A stretch of DNA of 33,889 bases from Candidatus Anaerobiospirillum stercoravium (GCA_019113025.1 DXIF01000244.1:1-33889), one strand, 5' to 3'. Shown: positions 17,252 to 27,033, counted from the first letter of the stretch. Numbers and translations: made by a program. The notes: generated by a model not told the origin, from the letters alone.

Positions 17252-17802
17252 TAAGCCGTACGCTCAACCAGGAAGGCTGGAAATAAGCCAATCCTGCCTG
17301 CTCTCACATGATGAGCGCTCGAAGCTTTCGTGTCTCCTTCCTGAGGTCAACTACGACGACTGTGAGCCCAAATGTACTAGGTCATGACCGAGCAACTCAG
17401 TCCTCACTAGCCCTTGGCTCCAAGGCATCACACCAAGTGCGGAGGTACCGCGCAATCCGTGCCACGCCATCTGTGCTACGCACTTTGTGCTGAGCAATCA
17501 GTGCTGCGCCACCCAAAACAGGCCGCACGCAACCGCTTGCTTTAACGCAGATGCTTGCTTTAACACCAATGCGAGCTTAATGCCGCTGATTGCGGTTGTG
17601 CCCACGCTTGCGCTCATCGCTTGAGGATACTTGAGGCTGCTCGAGAATGCTTGAGGATCTCTCAACCTAAGCAAAAACCTAACCGACCAAACTTCAAGGC
17701 CCTGACAAGACCTTAAAGGCACGCCGCAAACGGCGTATTATCAGGCGATAAGCCGCAATACACGGGGCTACTTTGCTAAAAATATGCCAAGGAACTCAAG
17801 CC

Positions 17803-17872
17803 AAAAAACCGCCGCCCAAAGCGCTTAAACACGCCCCATGGGGCCCATTGCAGCGCTTCAAGCAGCGGTTTT
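17803..17872 (-). terminator. Large terminator/cruciform downstream of cheB
   Basis: AAAACCGC...GCGGTTTT, inner AAGCGCT/AGCGCTT, apical palindrome GCCCCATGGGGC; T6 run on the minus strand. Confidence 0.75.
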
Positions 17873-17993
17873 CCTGTGCCTTGATTCGGCCTTGATCGTG
17901 CCCTGATCGTGCCCTGATCAAGCGCCTGCGGTAGGCGTAAACGCTTGCAAAAGCACGCTACGCCCCAGCTTAGAGCAAAACCCTGATATTCAG

Positions 17994-19391
17994 TTACGAA
18001 TTGCGCATCTCTTGGACGATGCAGTCAGCAAACTTCTCCAAAGGCAGAATTTGCTCGGCGATACCAGCGTTCACGATGGCTTGCGGCATACCGTAAACAA
18101 CGCAGGTATCTTCATTTTGCGCCCAGATGACCGAGCCCTTGCTCTTTAACATGCGGCAGCCCTCGCAGCCATCCGAGCCCATGCCGGTCAAGACCATCGC
18201 CAGAACGTTACCGCCGTAGATATTGGCGAGCGATGCGAAGGTGACATCAACGCAAGGGTGATAGACCACCCGGGGGTCAGCCGGGAGAATGCGCACCTTG
18301 GTCTTGCCCGCGCCGCGCTCGAAGATCATCTGCTGCCCACCCGGGGCGATATAGACATGGCCGGGCTCTAAGATCATATTGTCCTGAGCCTCAACTACCT
18401 CATTTTTGGAAAGGTTGTTAAGACGCTGGGCAAAGGTGGTAGTGAACGAGGCTGGCATGTGCTGGACGATGACAATCGGCACGTTCATGCGCGGCAGCTT
18501 CGGAATAATGTTTTGCAGCGCAATCGGGCCACCGGTTGAGGAGCCAATTGCGATCAACTCATGGCGCTTGCCCGAGACCTTAAAGTTAGTCGAAACGCCC
18601 TTAGCCTCACCAAAGGTAAAGCGCATGGCGGCGGCCGGACGGCCTTGGTTGACCCCGCCTAAGCTGGAGTAAATCTTATCAAAGTCTTGGCGCACCGTGG
18701 TCGACGTAGCAGTAGGACGCGTCGAGCCAAAACGCGCGGCCAACGAAGAGCCGGCCGAAGCGCTCGGGGCAGTACTTGCAGTGGTAGCAGCGCTCGGCGT
18801 GCTCCGGCTCAAGGACGAAGTAGTGGTGCGGCTGAGCGATGCCCCCGTACCAAAGCTGGTGCGCGTCCCGACCGAGGCAGGGCGTGCACTTGAGGATAAG
18901 GACGAAGGGCGCGTGCTTAAGCTTGAAGTGGCACTGGACGCACCGGCGCTGCTCGGAGCACTGCTCGTAGTGCGCAGCGGAGCGCGGCGGATATGCGAGC
19001 GGGCAACCGCCTTAATCGAGGAACGCAGCGCATTTAACGCATCCTCGCGCTTGTGGGCGATGTCGTCGAAGTTCTTAGGCATGAAGTCCACCGCACCGGC
19101 CTCTAAGGCCTTAAAGGTGGAATTGGCGCCTTCGAAGGTTAACGACGAGAACATTAAAATAGGCGTTGGGCACTTTGCCATGATCTCTTGGACGGCGGTG
19201 ATGCCGTCCATTACCGGCATTTCGACGTCCATCGTGATGACATCAGGCTTTAAAGACATAGTCTTTTCTACGCCTTCCTTACCGTCTTTAGCTTCACCCA
19301 CTACCTCAAGTGAGGAATCGCCCTTGATGATCTCAGTCAGTCTTTTTCTAAAGAAGGTAGAGTCATCGACGATCAGTACCTTAATTGCCAT
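17994..19391 (-). CDS. cheB: Chemotaxis response regulator protein-glutamate methylesterase CheB with Ser/Ala-rich linker
   Basis: IKVLIVDDSTFFRKRLTEII...VITMDVEMPVMDGITAV receiver; IGSSTGGPIAL...VQHMPASFT...LTGMGSDG esterase motifs. Confidence 0.97.
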   Translation of the reverse strand: MAIKVLIVDDSTFFRKRLTEIIKGDSSLEVVGEAKDGKEGVEKTMSLKPDVITMDVEMPVMDGITAVQEIMAKCPTPILMFSSLTFEGANSTFKALEAGAVDFMPKNFDDIAHKREDALNALRSSIKAVARSHIRRAPLRTTSSAPSSAGASSATSSLSTRPSSLSSSARPASVGTRTSFGTGASLSRTTTSSLSRSTPSAATTASTAPSASAGSSLAARFGSTRPTATSTTVRQDFDKIYSSLGGVNQGRPAAAMRFTFGEAKGVSTNFKVSGKRHELIAIGSSTGGPIALQNIIPKLPRMNVPIVIVQHMPASFTTTFAQRLNNLSKNEVVEAQDNMILEPGHVYIAPGGQQMIFERGAGKTKVRILPADPRVVYHPCVDVTFASLANIYGGNVLAMVLTGMGSDGCEGCRMLKSKGSVIWAQNEDTCVVYGMPQAIVNAGIAEQILPLEKFADCIVQEMRNS

Positions 19392-19543
19392 AACGAACCT
19401 CTAAAAATCTCTGACCCACACACGGGCGATAGTAGCCATGGTGCTTTAACTCAAGCGCGTTGCTGGCACTCAAGCCCCGGTACCACAATCAGCCCCTGCC
19501 CCAACCGGTTCCTGAGCTTACGACGCCCTGCCAGAGCCCTACT

Positions 19544-19597
19544 TGCTCTGCCAGCCTAGCAAGCTCTGCCAGCCTAGCAAGCTCTGCCAGCATGGCC
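19544..19597. repeat. 18-bp tandem repeat (GCTCTGCCAGCCTAGCAA), ~2.9 copies
   Basis: Direct reading between cheB and cheA. Confidence 0.85.
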
Positions 19598-20059
19598 TGC
19601 AACCATGCACGGCTTGCACCCACGCACGGCCTGCCAGCCCCAACCAGTTTTCAGTGCCCCCCACCCCGCGGTTAGCGCACGGGCGCTAACTAAAGAGCGC
19701 GCCGCTCACGCTGGGAGGCGCGGCACTGCAAGGCTTTGCCTAGATATCCATAATGCAACCAAACGCCGCGAATTGCAAGAACGTCACCGCGTGCGCCGCA
19801 CCGCCCCAAGGCACAACGGGCACCCAAAAGCCTGTCCAGTACACTTGGGCGGCACGATGCACCATGTAGAGCCGCACTCAGGCGCGGCGGCGAAGCCCAA
19901 ACAAGGCCCACGGGGCACGTTGTGCAAATATTACGCCCTATTGCTCTCACCTCAGCCGTCCCTTAGCGTACCCTATTTGCAGCTTGGCGCCATAGCTTCT
20001 GCGCAAAATTGCTCACTGGGCACGAGCACGATCACACTAGGTGTCTGACGCGGGGCCTT

Positions 20060-20099
20060 GCGCCACGTGGCGCGGCGCTGCCGCCGCGCCACGCGGCGC
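20060..20099. repeat. Long GC-rich hairpin, 17 bp with one mismatch
   Basis: GCGCC-a-CGTGGCGCGGCG-CTGC-CGCCGCGCCACG-c-GGCGC. Confidence 0.85.
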
Positions 20100-20130
20100 G
20101 CGGCGTTGCTGCGACGCGCTGCGTATAAAA

Positions 20131-20168
20131 CAAAAGAGAGGTGATGCCAACGCATCGTCCTCTCTTTT
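20131..20168 (-). terminator. Intrinsic terminator downstream of cheA
   Basis: AAAAGAGAGG...CCTCTCTTTT with inner GATGC/GCATC, TTTTGTTTT on the minus strand. Confidence 0.85.
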
Positions 20169-20213
20169 CTAGCAAGGCCTGAAGCCTTGCCAATTTGCAG
20201 TTAAGTCTATGCC

Positions 20214-22451
20214 TTAGAAGCGGTTGCCCCCCTTGCGGGCGTAAGCACGAATCAGGCTTGGGATATCCAAAATCAGAGCGATACCGCCATCGGAGGTGAT
20301 GGTAGCGCCTGACATGCCTGGGGTATGCCGCAATAAGCTATCCAGCGGCTTGATCACGACTTCTTCTTGGCCTACCAGCTCGTCGACGACAAATCCGACT
20401 AAGTTGGAGGCTGGAACCTGAACCAAGACGATGTGAGCCTTGCCCTGCAAGTACTCGTCAATTGGGGTGTTCTCAAACCACTGCTTTAAGAAGAAGAGTG
20501 GCACCGCCTTGTCGCGGATGACGATGGTGTTTTGGCCATCGACATTGCGCATCGAGCTTAAGTCTAAGTAGAAAATCTCGGAAACCGAAGTTAACGGCAG
20601 CGCGAAGGTGTGACCAGAGACCTGAATCATCAGGGTCGGCAGAATCGCTAAGGTTAATGGCACCTTGATCTCGATGGTGGTGCCCTTGTTAACCTCAGAG
20701 ATGACCCGGACCGAGCCGTTTAACTTCGAGATATTGGTCTTAACCACGTCCATGCCCACACCGCGGCCGGAAATATCGGTGATCACGGTGTTGGTCGAAA
20801 AGCCTGGAGCAAAGATTAAGTTGTAGGCTTCCTCATCGGAGATGCGCGCGGCAGCTTCCTCATCCATGAGGCCCTTGCGCACTGCGACTTGACGCAGCTT
20901 GTTGGGGTCCATACCGGCACCATCATCGATGATGCGCAGCAGAATGTGGTCACCTTGTTGGGCGGCCGATAAAGTTACGGTACCAACCTCATTCTTGCCT
21001 ATGGCCGCACGCTCGGTTGGGAGCTCAATACCATGGTCGCAGCAATTGCGCACCATGTGGATCATAGGATCAGCTAAGGCGTCCACTAAGTTCTTATCGA
21101 GCTCAGTGTCTTCACCTTCCATCACCAAGTTGATCTTCTTATTGAGCTTGCGCGCTAAGTCACGCACCAAACGTGGGAAGCGGCCAAAGACCTTCTTGAT
21201 CGGCTGCAAGCGGGTCTTCATGACCGAGCCTTGCAAGTCCGCGGTTACGACGTCAAGGTTAGAAATCACCTTGTTCATCTCTTGGTCGGAGCGATGGGCG
21301 GCAATCGAAACCAAGCGGTTACGAACCAGCACTAACTCACCGACCATACGCATGATGTCATCGAGCACCTTGCTGTCAACACGCATGGTGGTCTCAACAT
21401 CAGCGGCGGCACTGGCCGCAGGCTTAGCCGCAGCTTGGCTCTTAGGCGCCGCAGCGCTCGCGGCGGCACTGGTGGAACCGGTGTTAGTTGCCGCCACGGC
21501 GGCAGCAACCTTAGCGCTGACCGCAGCTTGGCCTTGCGCGGCGGCCGCCTGAGCCTGCGCCTGAACTTCCTCGACCTTCTTTAAGGTCTCTTGAGCCTGA
21601 GCCTTAGCGGCCGCCTCTTGGGCCTTTTGGTATTCGGCCTCGGAGGCTTGGCGCAGCTCCGGGCTGACCGGAGCATTGACCTGAGCGCCCTTGTTGATCC
21701 CTGCATCCGACAGCATCTGATCAAAATCAGCGTCAGTGGCATCAGCAGGCGCCCCGGTGGCCGAACCACTGGCGTTGCCTCCTTGTAAGGCCAAGTCATT
21801 GGCCATACCTGGAGCGTGCCCCTTACCGTGAAGCTGGTCTAATAAGGCCTCAAACTCTTCCTCGGTAATGTCATCAATGCTGTGACCACTCTCGCTTGCA
21901 GCAGGAGCGGACGCAGGCGCTGCCGCCGGAGCTGGTGTTGGGGCCGGAGCAGGCGCAGGCTGAGGAGCCGGGGTAGGCGAAGGGGCAGGAGCAGGCTTGG
22001 GAGCTGGAGCGACCGGCGCAGCAGCGGGGGCCGCTGGGGCTGCGGACGCAGCAGCGGGCGCGGCGGCGCCAATCTTGCCATCGGCAATATCATGCAAGCG
22101 CGAAAGGAGCTCAGGGGGAACCGCGGTCAAAGGCTCGCGGTTTTGCACCTCACCGAACAGACGAGTAATCTCATCGTAGGCCTGCAAAACGGCATCCATG
22201 GCATCGCTGCTCATCGCAATCTTGCCATTACGCAGCATGTCAAAGACGTTTTCTGCAGCATGGCAGATGTCGACTAACTCGGTGAGCTCCAAGAAGCCGG
22301 CACCGCCTTTGACGGTGTGGAAGCCACGGAAGATGGCGTTAAGCAGATCTTTGTCGTCTGGGGTCTTCTCGATCTGAACTAATTGCTCGTTCAGGTTTTC
22401 GATAATCTCGCCAGCTTCGACTAAGAAATCCTGTAAAATTTCCTCGTCCAT
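20214..22451 (-). CDS. cheA: Chemotaxis histidine kinase CheA
   Basis: HTVKGGAGFLEL (P1), MVRNCCDHGIE, DDGAGMDPNKLR, SGRGVGMDVV, C-terminal CheW-like P5; Ala/Pro linker containing SIDDITEEEFEALLDQLHGKG. Confidence 0.98.
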   Translation of the reverse strand: MDEEILQDFLVEAGEIIENLNEQLVQIEKTPDDKDLLNAIFRGFHTVKGGAGFLELTELVDICHAAENVFDMLRNGKIAMSSDAMDAVLQAYDEITRLFGEVQNREPLTAVPPELLSRLHDIADGKIGAAAPAAASAAPAAPAAAPVAPAPKPAPAPSPTPAPQPAPAPAPTPAPAAAPASAPAASESGHSIDDITEEEFEALLDQLHGKGHAPGMANDLALQGGNASGSATGAPADATDADFDQMLSDAGINKGAQVNAPVSPELRQASEAEYQKAQEAAAKAQAQETLKKVEEVQAQAQAAAAQGQAAVSAKVAAAVAATNTGSTSAAASAAAPKSQAAAKPAASAAADVETTMRVDSKVLDDIMRMVGELVLVRNRLVSIAAHRSDQEMNKVISNLDVVTADLQGSVMKTRLQPIKKVFGRFPRLVRDLARKLNKKINLVMEGEDTELDKNLVDALADPMIHMVRNCCDHGIELPTERAAIGKNEVGTVTLSAAQQGDHILLRIIDDGAGMDPNKLRQVAVRKGLMDEEAAARISDEEAYNLIFAPGFSTNTVITDISGRGVGMDVVKTNISKLNGSVRVISEVNKGTTIEIKVPLTLAILPTLMIQVSGHTFALPLTSVSEIFYLDLSSMRNVDGQNTIVIRDKAVPLFFLKQWFENTPIDEYLQGKAHIVLVQVPASNLVGFVVDELVGQEEVVIKPLDSLLRHTPGMSGATITSDGGIALILDIPSLIRAYARKGGNRF

Positions 22452-22462
22452 TCTTTAACTCC

Positions 22463-23233
22463 CTAGAAGCCGAGACTTGCCAGTAAGTCGTCCACCTCAT
22501 CTTGTGAGGCAGCGGCAGTATTAGCCTCAATCTGGCTATCAAGAGCTGGACCTTGGGCTTCGATCGCCTTCTCTTTCATCCGTTCTTGATCTTGCTCTGG
22601 CGTGTACTGGCCAAAGTAGCGCAAGAAGTCGACCAGCTTATCCTCAACCTCGGTAATTAAACTTACCACGCGCTGAATCATCTGACCGGTCAAGTCTTGG
22701 AAGTCTTGCGCCATCAGAATCTCATTGAGTTGCTTGGATAAGTCCGATGCGTCGTCGGCCGTCTTCTTGAGTAAGTCATCGATGCGATGGCACAAGAAGA
22801 CGAACTCGAAACGGTCGATGCGACCGTTCATCAAATGCTTCCAAATTGGCATTAAGTCATCGATTGATGACTTTAAGGCATTAGCAATTGGGGTGCACTT
22901 GTCGACGGCATCTAAGGTACGAGTGGCCGCCTTGTCGGTTACCGAAATGATGTAACGCAGACGCTCTGAGGCATTAGGGATCTCTTCGTCAGTGATCTCG
23001 CGTAATCTTGGGTCGTAGGCAAAGTTTTGCACCGCGGTGTGTAAATCGCGGGTCAAAACACCCACCTGCTGATAGAAGCTCTCCTCACGCTGCTGCGTTA
23101 AGGCTAGGAGCTTACTATCGGCTTCCTTTTGCATACCGGCTTCAAGCAACATGACGATTTCACGCGCGGTCTCTAAGGTAATTAGAGGCTGGTCGTTGGT
23201 CATTTGCTCGATGATGGTGTTTTGTTCGGACAT
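22463..23233 (-). CDS. cheZ: CheY-P phosphatase CheZ
   Basis: MAQDFQDLTGQMIQRVV catalytic motif; C-terminal DDLLASLGF. Confidence 0.97.
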   Translation of the reverse strand: MSEQNTIIEQMTNDQPLITLETAREIVMLLEAGMQKEADSKLLALTQQREESFYQQVGVLTRDLHTAVQNFAYDPRLREITDEEIPNASERLRYIISVTDKAATRTLDAVDKCTPIANALKSSIDDLMPIWKHLMNGRIDRFEFVFLCHRIDDLLKKTADDASDLSKQLNEILMAQDFQDLTGQMIQRVVSLITEVEDKLVDFLRYFGQYTPEQDQERMKEKAIEAQGPALDSQIEANTAAASQDEVDDLLASLGF

Positions 23234-23257
23234 CGGCGCCTCTCCCAGTGAGCGTGA

Positions 23258-23653
23258 TTATGAACCGCTAGACTCGATACGCTCGAAGATCTTATCGATC
23301 TTGTCCTTTAAGGTATCAGCGGTAAATGGCTTGACGATGTAGCCATTGACGCCCGCTTGCGCCGCGACCACGATTTGCTCGCGCTTGGCCTCAGCCGTAA
23401 CCATTAAGAACGGCAGGGACTTGAGCTTAGGATCGGCACGCATCTTACGCAGCAGGTCGATGCCCTGCATGATTGGCATGTTCCAGTCGGAGATGACAAA
23501 GTCGAAGTCGCCGGTCTCAAGCATCGGCCATGCAGTCGAGCCGTCATCAGCCTCGAACGTGTTGTTGTAGCCAAGATCACGCAACAGATTCTTGATGATG
23601 CGTCTCATGGTCGAGAAATCATCAACAATCAAAATCTTGATATTTTTATCCAA
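23258..23653 (-). CDS. cheY: Chemotaxis response regulator CheY
   Basis: [58 protein letters not shown]. Confidence 0.98.
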   Translation of the reverse strand: MDKNIKILIVDDFSTMRRIIKNLLRDLGYNNTFEADDGSTAWPMLETGDFDFVISDWNMPIMQGIDLLRKMRADPKLKSLPFLMVTAEAKREQIVVAAQAGVNGYIVKPFTADTLKDKIDKIFERIESSGS

Positions 23654-24214
23654 GATTCTCTCCTTAACTGCAAAAAGTCATCAAGCAAGAGGCTTAATGT
23701 CAGAGGCCGACTCTTCCTCAAGTCGGCAAACTCACAGCAGATGCACTGCACAGACACTGCACAAACACTGCACCGGCGCTGCAAGTTAGCCCACCTTAAG
23801 GAAAAGAGAAGGGAACCAAAAGCACCTTCTTACCTTACAGCCTAAAATCCACGCATGCTCAAGTAATGCCAACTTCACAACCAAAAAGGCATTACCTAGG
23901 CTACGGGGCGATGGGACGCACTCAAGCTCGCACTGATGCTTACCCTCAAGTTCGCACTCAAGCTGCACTCAAGCACCGCCATCGACAATCATGATTGACC
24001 CCACCTACTGCCAGCGTGACGGCAGAGATTAAGGCCAAGCGCGCCTAACTAAAAACGTCCTGAGCCCAGCAAACCACAGTGCGTTTGCGCAGACACCACG
24101 GCCCAGCGAGCCCAATCCATTCTTATGGATCTTAACGCCAAACCCTACATAGAGCAAATAACGCGCCTTGACAGATCAGCGCCCTCGTCCTGCCCAATAG
24201 ACCCAATAGGCCCG

Positions 24215-24296
24215 CAGAACCTGTGCCCCAGAACCTGTGACGCAGCACCTGAGACATCGTACCTGTGACGCAGCACCAGTAACGCATAACCTGCCA
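24215..24296. repeat. Imperfect short tandem repeats (ACCTGTGACGCAGC type)
   Basis: Repeated (CAGAA/CGCAGC)ACCTGTG units by direct reading. Confidence 0.6.
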
Positions 24297-24318
24297 CCCG
24301 GCCCGTCCTAAACTCCAT

Positions 24319-24385
24319 GAGAAAAGGGCCTCGCCCTAAGTGAGAGCGGGACTGCGCATAAGCGCTTGCTCCTGCTCTCCCTTAG
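24319..24385 (-). ncRNA. Candidate minus-strand structured RNA: long hairpin followed by an intrinsic terminator
   Basis: CTAAGTGAGAGCGGGA (24336-24351)/TCCTGCTCTCCCTTAG (24370-24385), one mismatch and one GU, inner GCGC-ATAA-GCGC; then minus-strand AGGGC-gag-GCCCT-TTTCTC. Confidence 0.45.
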
Positions 24386-24775
24386 CGGCATCGAACCTGT
24401 TTGAGCAAACTAAGTATCTAAAAAGTCAGGTCTAAGCCTTAAGCCAAGGCCCAAATCGATTGCAGCGCACGCCTCAGCTCAGAACTTTAACCAGCGCTCT
24501 GACCAGCGCTGACCCCAAGCATGGTGCGCTCAACCCCCTAAAGTTGAGAAGCCCCAGCGGCGACCTGATTGCTAGATACCAAGCAAGTATCCCCGATTAT
24601 AGCGCTTTGCTCCACTTTAAGGCATAAATCCGAGCTTATTGCAAGCGCCGCAGGCACTTACCCCAAGCCCCTCCGACGTTTGCAAAGAGTATTCCACTCT
24701 TGCCCCGTATTGTGCCTAACGTGACAGCCAGGTGACAGCACATTAGCCTCACGCTCAGCAAGAACCACGCGCTAT

Positions 24776-24805
24776 GAGCATGTGCGCTCGGAGCATGTGC
24801 GCTCA
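24776..24805. repeat. 15-bp direct repeat x2 (GAGCATGTGCGCTC)
   Basis: GAGCATGTGCGCTCG GAGCATGTGCGCTCA. Confidence 0.8.
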
Positions 24806-24849
24806 GAGCAGCTATGCTCACAGCTCGGGCGCCTCTTGCCGGTTCGCCG

Positions 24850-26502
24850 CTAGGAATCAGACTCGGGCGCAGACGCATCTTTGCTTGCGGCCACGCTGCG
24901 GCGCCGCCGAGGCACCTTGACCACGGTGAGCTCAACCGAGCTCGGCTCAGGCTTTGACTCTTCAGTTACGTTTTTGCGCGGCGTGCTCTTGGTGCCACGC
25001 GGGCGAACAGCGCGCTTAGGCTTAACCTCAGGCTCATCGGCCTGTTCTTGCAGCTGGGCATAGGCCTGATCGACCAAATCCGACTCTAAGGCCTTAAAGG
25101 CAGTGTTGACCTGATGCAGATACTCAAGGTAGTCGGCCGTAACCTGCTGCAAGGCATCGGATAATTCCTGCAAGCCCTTACGCGAGGTGCTCGGCAGCGC
25201 GTCGGCGTCCTCGGCCATGAGGGCATCGTCGCAGCGCAGCTCGACGTTTTCGGTGAGCTGACGCAGCTTCGAGAGGCTCTCTTGGAGCAGTAAGTTGAGC
25301 TGAATCAGCTGCTTGGCTTGCGCTACCGACGGCTCGGCCTTGACTAAGTTCTTAATCGAGGTGCGGGTATAGCTCTTACGCAGCTGCGCAAGATAGCTCT
25401 TGCTGTTGTGAATAAATAAAAAGAGCTCTTGATCTTGCTTGGAGCTGGCGGTCATGCCGTTGCTTTGTGACGCCGTGGCCTCACTCTTGGTGCTGCGCTT
25501 CTTACGTCCCACGCTAAGTTTAGACGCATTCCTGAGCTCGGCTTCTGCTTGCTGCGCCTCCTTTTGCTCCCGTTCGCGCTCATCTAAGGCGGCCCGGCCT
25601 TGCGGCGTGCGCATCACGATCTCATCGTTCTCATTGAAGAGTAAGCTGGAGCGCTTCTTAGTCGTAGGCTGCGGCAAGCTGCCCGGCGCAATAATGCTCT
25701 CCTTAGGCAGCGGCGCATGCTTTTGCGTCTGCGGGGGATTGGCCCAATCCTCCAGCGAGGCCCGCAAGCGCACCACGGCCTGCGACAAAATCTGACAGGT
25801 ACGCGACTCGGAGATGCCCTTGATCAAACCAATTTCACGCAAGTTCATCTCTTGGTCGTAGTAGAAGGTCAGGATTTCGCGCTCACGCTGGGGCAGCTGG
25901 GAGATGGCATGGGCCAGCGCCTTTTTAAATTGCGCGCCATTGATCGACTCAAAGAGCTTGTCATCGGGCATTTGCCCCACGATTTCGCTGAGCGGCTGAT
26001 CGCCGATCACATCGTCGGTCAGTCCCGTGTCTTCAATGCCCATCACCTGCGAGGTATTGCTATCAAGCAGCATCTGGTGATAGCGATTGATGTCGACTTT
26101 GAGATAGGCCGCAATCTCGGCGTCGGTCGCCGGGCGTCCCTTTTCGTGCGATAAGCGCAGCATGGCCTCGCGAATGGCGCGGGTGTTTTGGTGCACCGAG
26201 CGGGGCGTCCAGTCGCTTTGGCGCAATTGGTCGATAATGGCACCACGGATGCGAATCGAGGCATAGGTCTCAAAGGTCGCACCTTGCCCCTCTTTGTAAT
26301 TTTGCAGCGACTCAATCAGACCGATCATGCCTGATTGCACGAGATCGTTGACGTCAACCGAGGCAGGCAGACGGGCCTTAAGATGCATGGCCACTCGCTT
26401 TACCAGCGGCGCATACTTCACTACCAGCTCATTGCGATCAACCACATTTTGACCTTGGTAAGCTCTAGCGCCTTTTAACAAACTTTGACTCAAGTTGGCC
26501 AT
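24850..26502 (-). CDS. fliA: Flagellar sigma-28 factor FliA with a ~295-aa C-terminal extension
   Basis: VDRNELVVKYAPLVKRVAMHLKARLP, VDVNDLVQSGMIGLIESL, FETYASIRIRGAIIDQLRQSDW, LPQREREILTFYYDQEMNLREIG; sigma region 4 ends near aa 250 but the ORF runs to aa 550. Confidence 0.95.
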   Translation of the reverse strand: MANLSQSLLKGARAYQGQNVVDRNELVVKYAPLVKRVAMHLKARLPASVDVNDLVQSGMIGLIESLQNYKEGQGATFETYASIRIRGAIIDQLRQSDWTPRSVHQNTRAIREAMLRLSHEKGRPATDAEIAAYLKVDINRYHQMLLDSNTSQVMGIEDTGLTDDVIGDQPLSEIVGQMPDDKLFESINGAQFKKALAHAISQLPQREREILTFYYDQEMNLREIGLIKGISESRTCQILSQAVVRLRASLEDWANPPQTQKHAPLPKESIIAPGSLPQPTTKKRSSLLFNENDEIVMRTPQGRAALDEREREQKEAQQAEAELRNASKLSVGRKKRSTKSEATASQSNGMTASSKQDQELFLFIHNSKSYLAQLRKSYTRTSIKNLVKAEPSVAQAKQLIQLNLLLQESLSKLRQLTENVELRCDDALMAEDADALPSTSRKGLQELSDALQQVTADYLEYLHQVNTAFKALESDLVDQAYAQLQEQADEPEVKPKRAVRPRGTKSTPRKNVTEESKPEPSSVELTVVKVPRRRRSVAASKDASAPESDS

Positions 26503-26672
26503 GTGCCGCGTTCCTACATCGACCTACGCCGCCGCCCTAAGCTTAAACGCTTAAGACTGCACGCACCCTCACCTCGTCTTGACTCTAAGAGCTGCCCGCA
26601 AGACGCGCCGCCTGGGCGTGCGCTGTTCACCTCTATTTGAGCCAAGTTTTTGGCAACAATCACACAATTTGT

Positions 26673-26687
26673 GCTAATAACATGCCA
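26673..26687 (-). promoter_or_regulatory. Candidate sigma54 (-24/-12) promoter upstream of fliA
   Basis: Minus strand TGGCATGTTATTAGC, 2 differences from TGGCACGNNNNTTGC, with exact GG-N10-GC spacing. Confidence 0.5.
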
Positions 26688-26879
26688 CGCGCGGCCGCCG
26701 CGCCCCAATTGACGTGATTTCAGCCTAAAATCAGGCCCCGGACACACCCAAAGCCCACCTAGTTTCGTCCCTCGGGGCCAAGCCACCTCAGCCCACACCA
26801 TGAGCCTTGCGCCCAGGTGAGAGCCCATTGGGCCCGTTTGGGGACGTATCCCACTTGGCCGCGCTCTGCTCGAACGCCG

Positions 26880-26985
26880 CCGGCTCAGCTGCGTTCTGGT
26901 CGGCTGCGTTCGGGGCGGCTGCGTTTGGGGCGGCTACATTTGGGCCGACCGCGTTTGGGGCAGCTACGTTCCGTTAAGCCGCGTT
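26880..26985. repeat. 15-bp degenerate tandem repeat (GCTGCGTTYGGGGCG), ~7 copies
   Basis: gctgcgttctggtcg/gctgcgttcggggcg/gctgcgtttggggcg/gctacatttgggccg/accgcgtttggggca/gctacgttccgttaa/gccgcgttttagcac. Confidence 0.9.
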
Positions 26986-26997
26986 TTAGCACGCGCC

Positions 26998-27033
26998 CAA
27001 AAAAGCAAAGGGCCATAGAGCCCCTTTACTTTG
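26998..27033 (-). terminator. Intrinsic terminator downstream of flhG
   Basis: Minus strand AAAGTAAAGGGGC-tctat-GGCCCTTTGCTTTTTT. Confidence 0.8.

Noticed and set aside
17452-17464. TGGCACGGATTGC on the minus strand as a sigma54 promoter for motA
   Set aside because: GG-to-GC spacing is 8 rather than 10 bp.
18697-19404. 235-aa plus-strand ORF opposite cheB
   Set aside because: Shadow ORF over a well-supported cheB.
19605-20048. 147-aa ORF in the cheB-cheA spacer
   Set aside because: Composition and lack of RBS/motifs suggest chance.
24636-24935. 99-aa minus-strand ORF overlapping the fliA 3' end
   Set aside because: Overlaps fliA in another frame, no motif.
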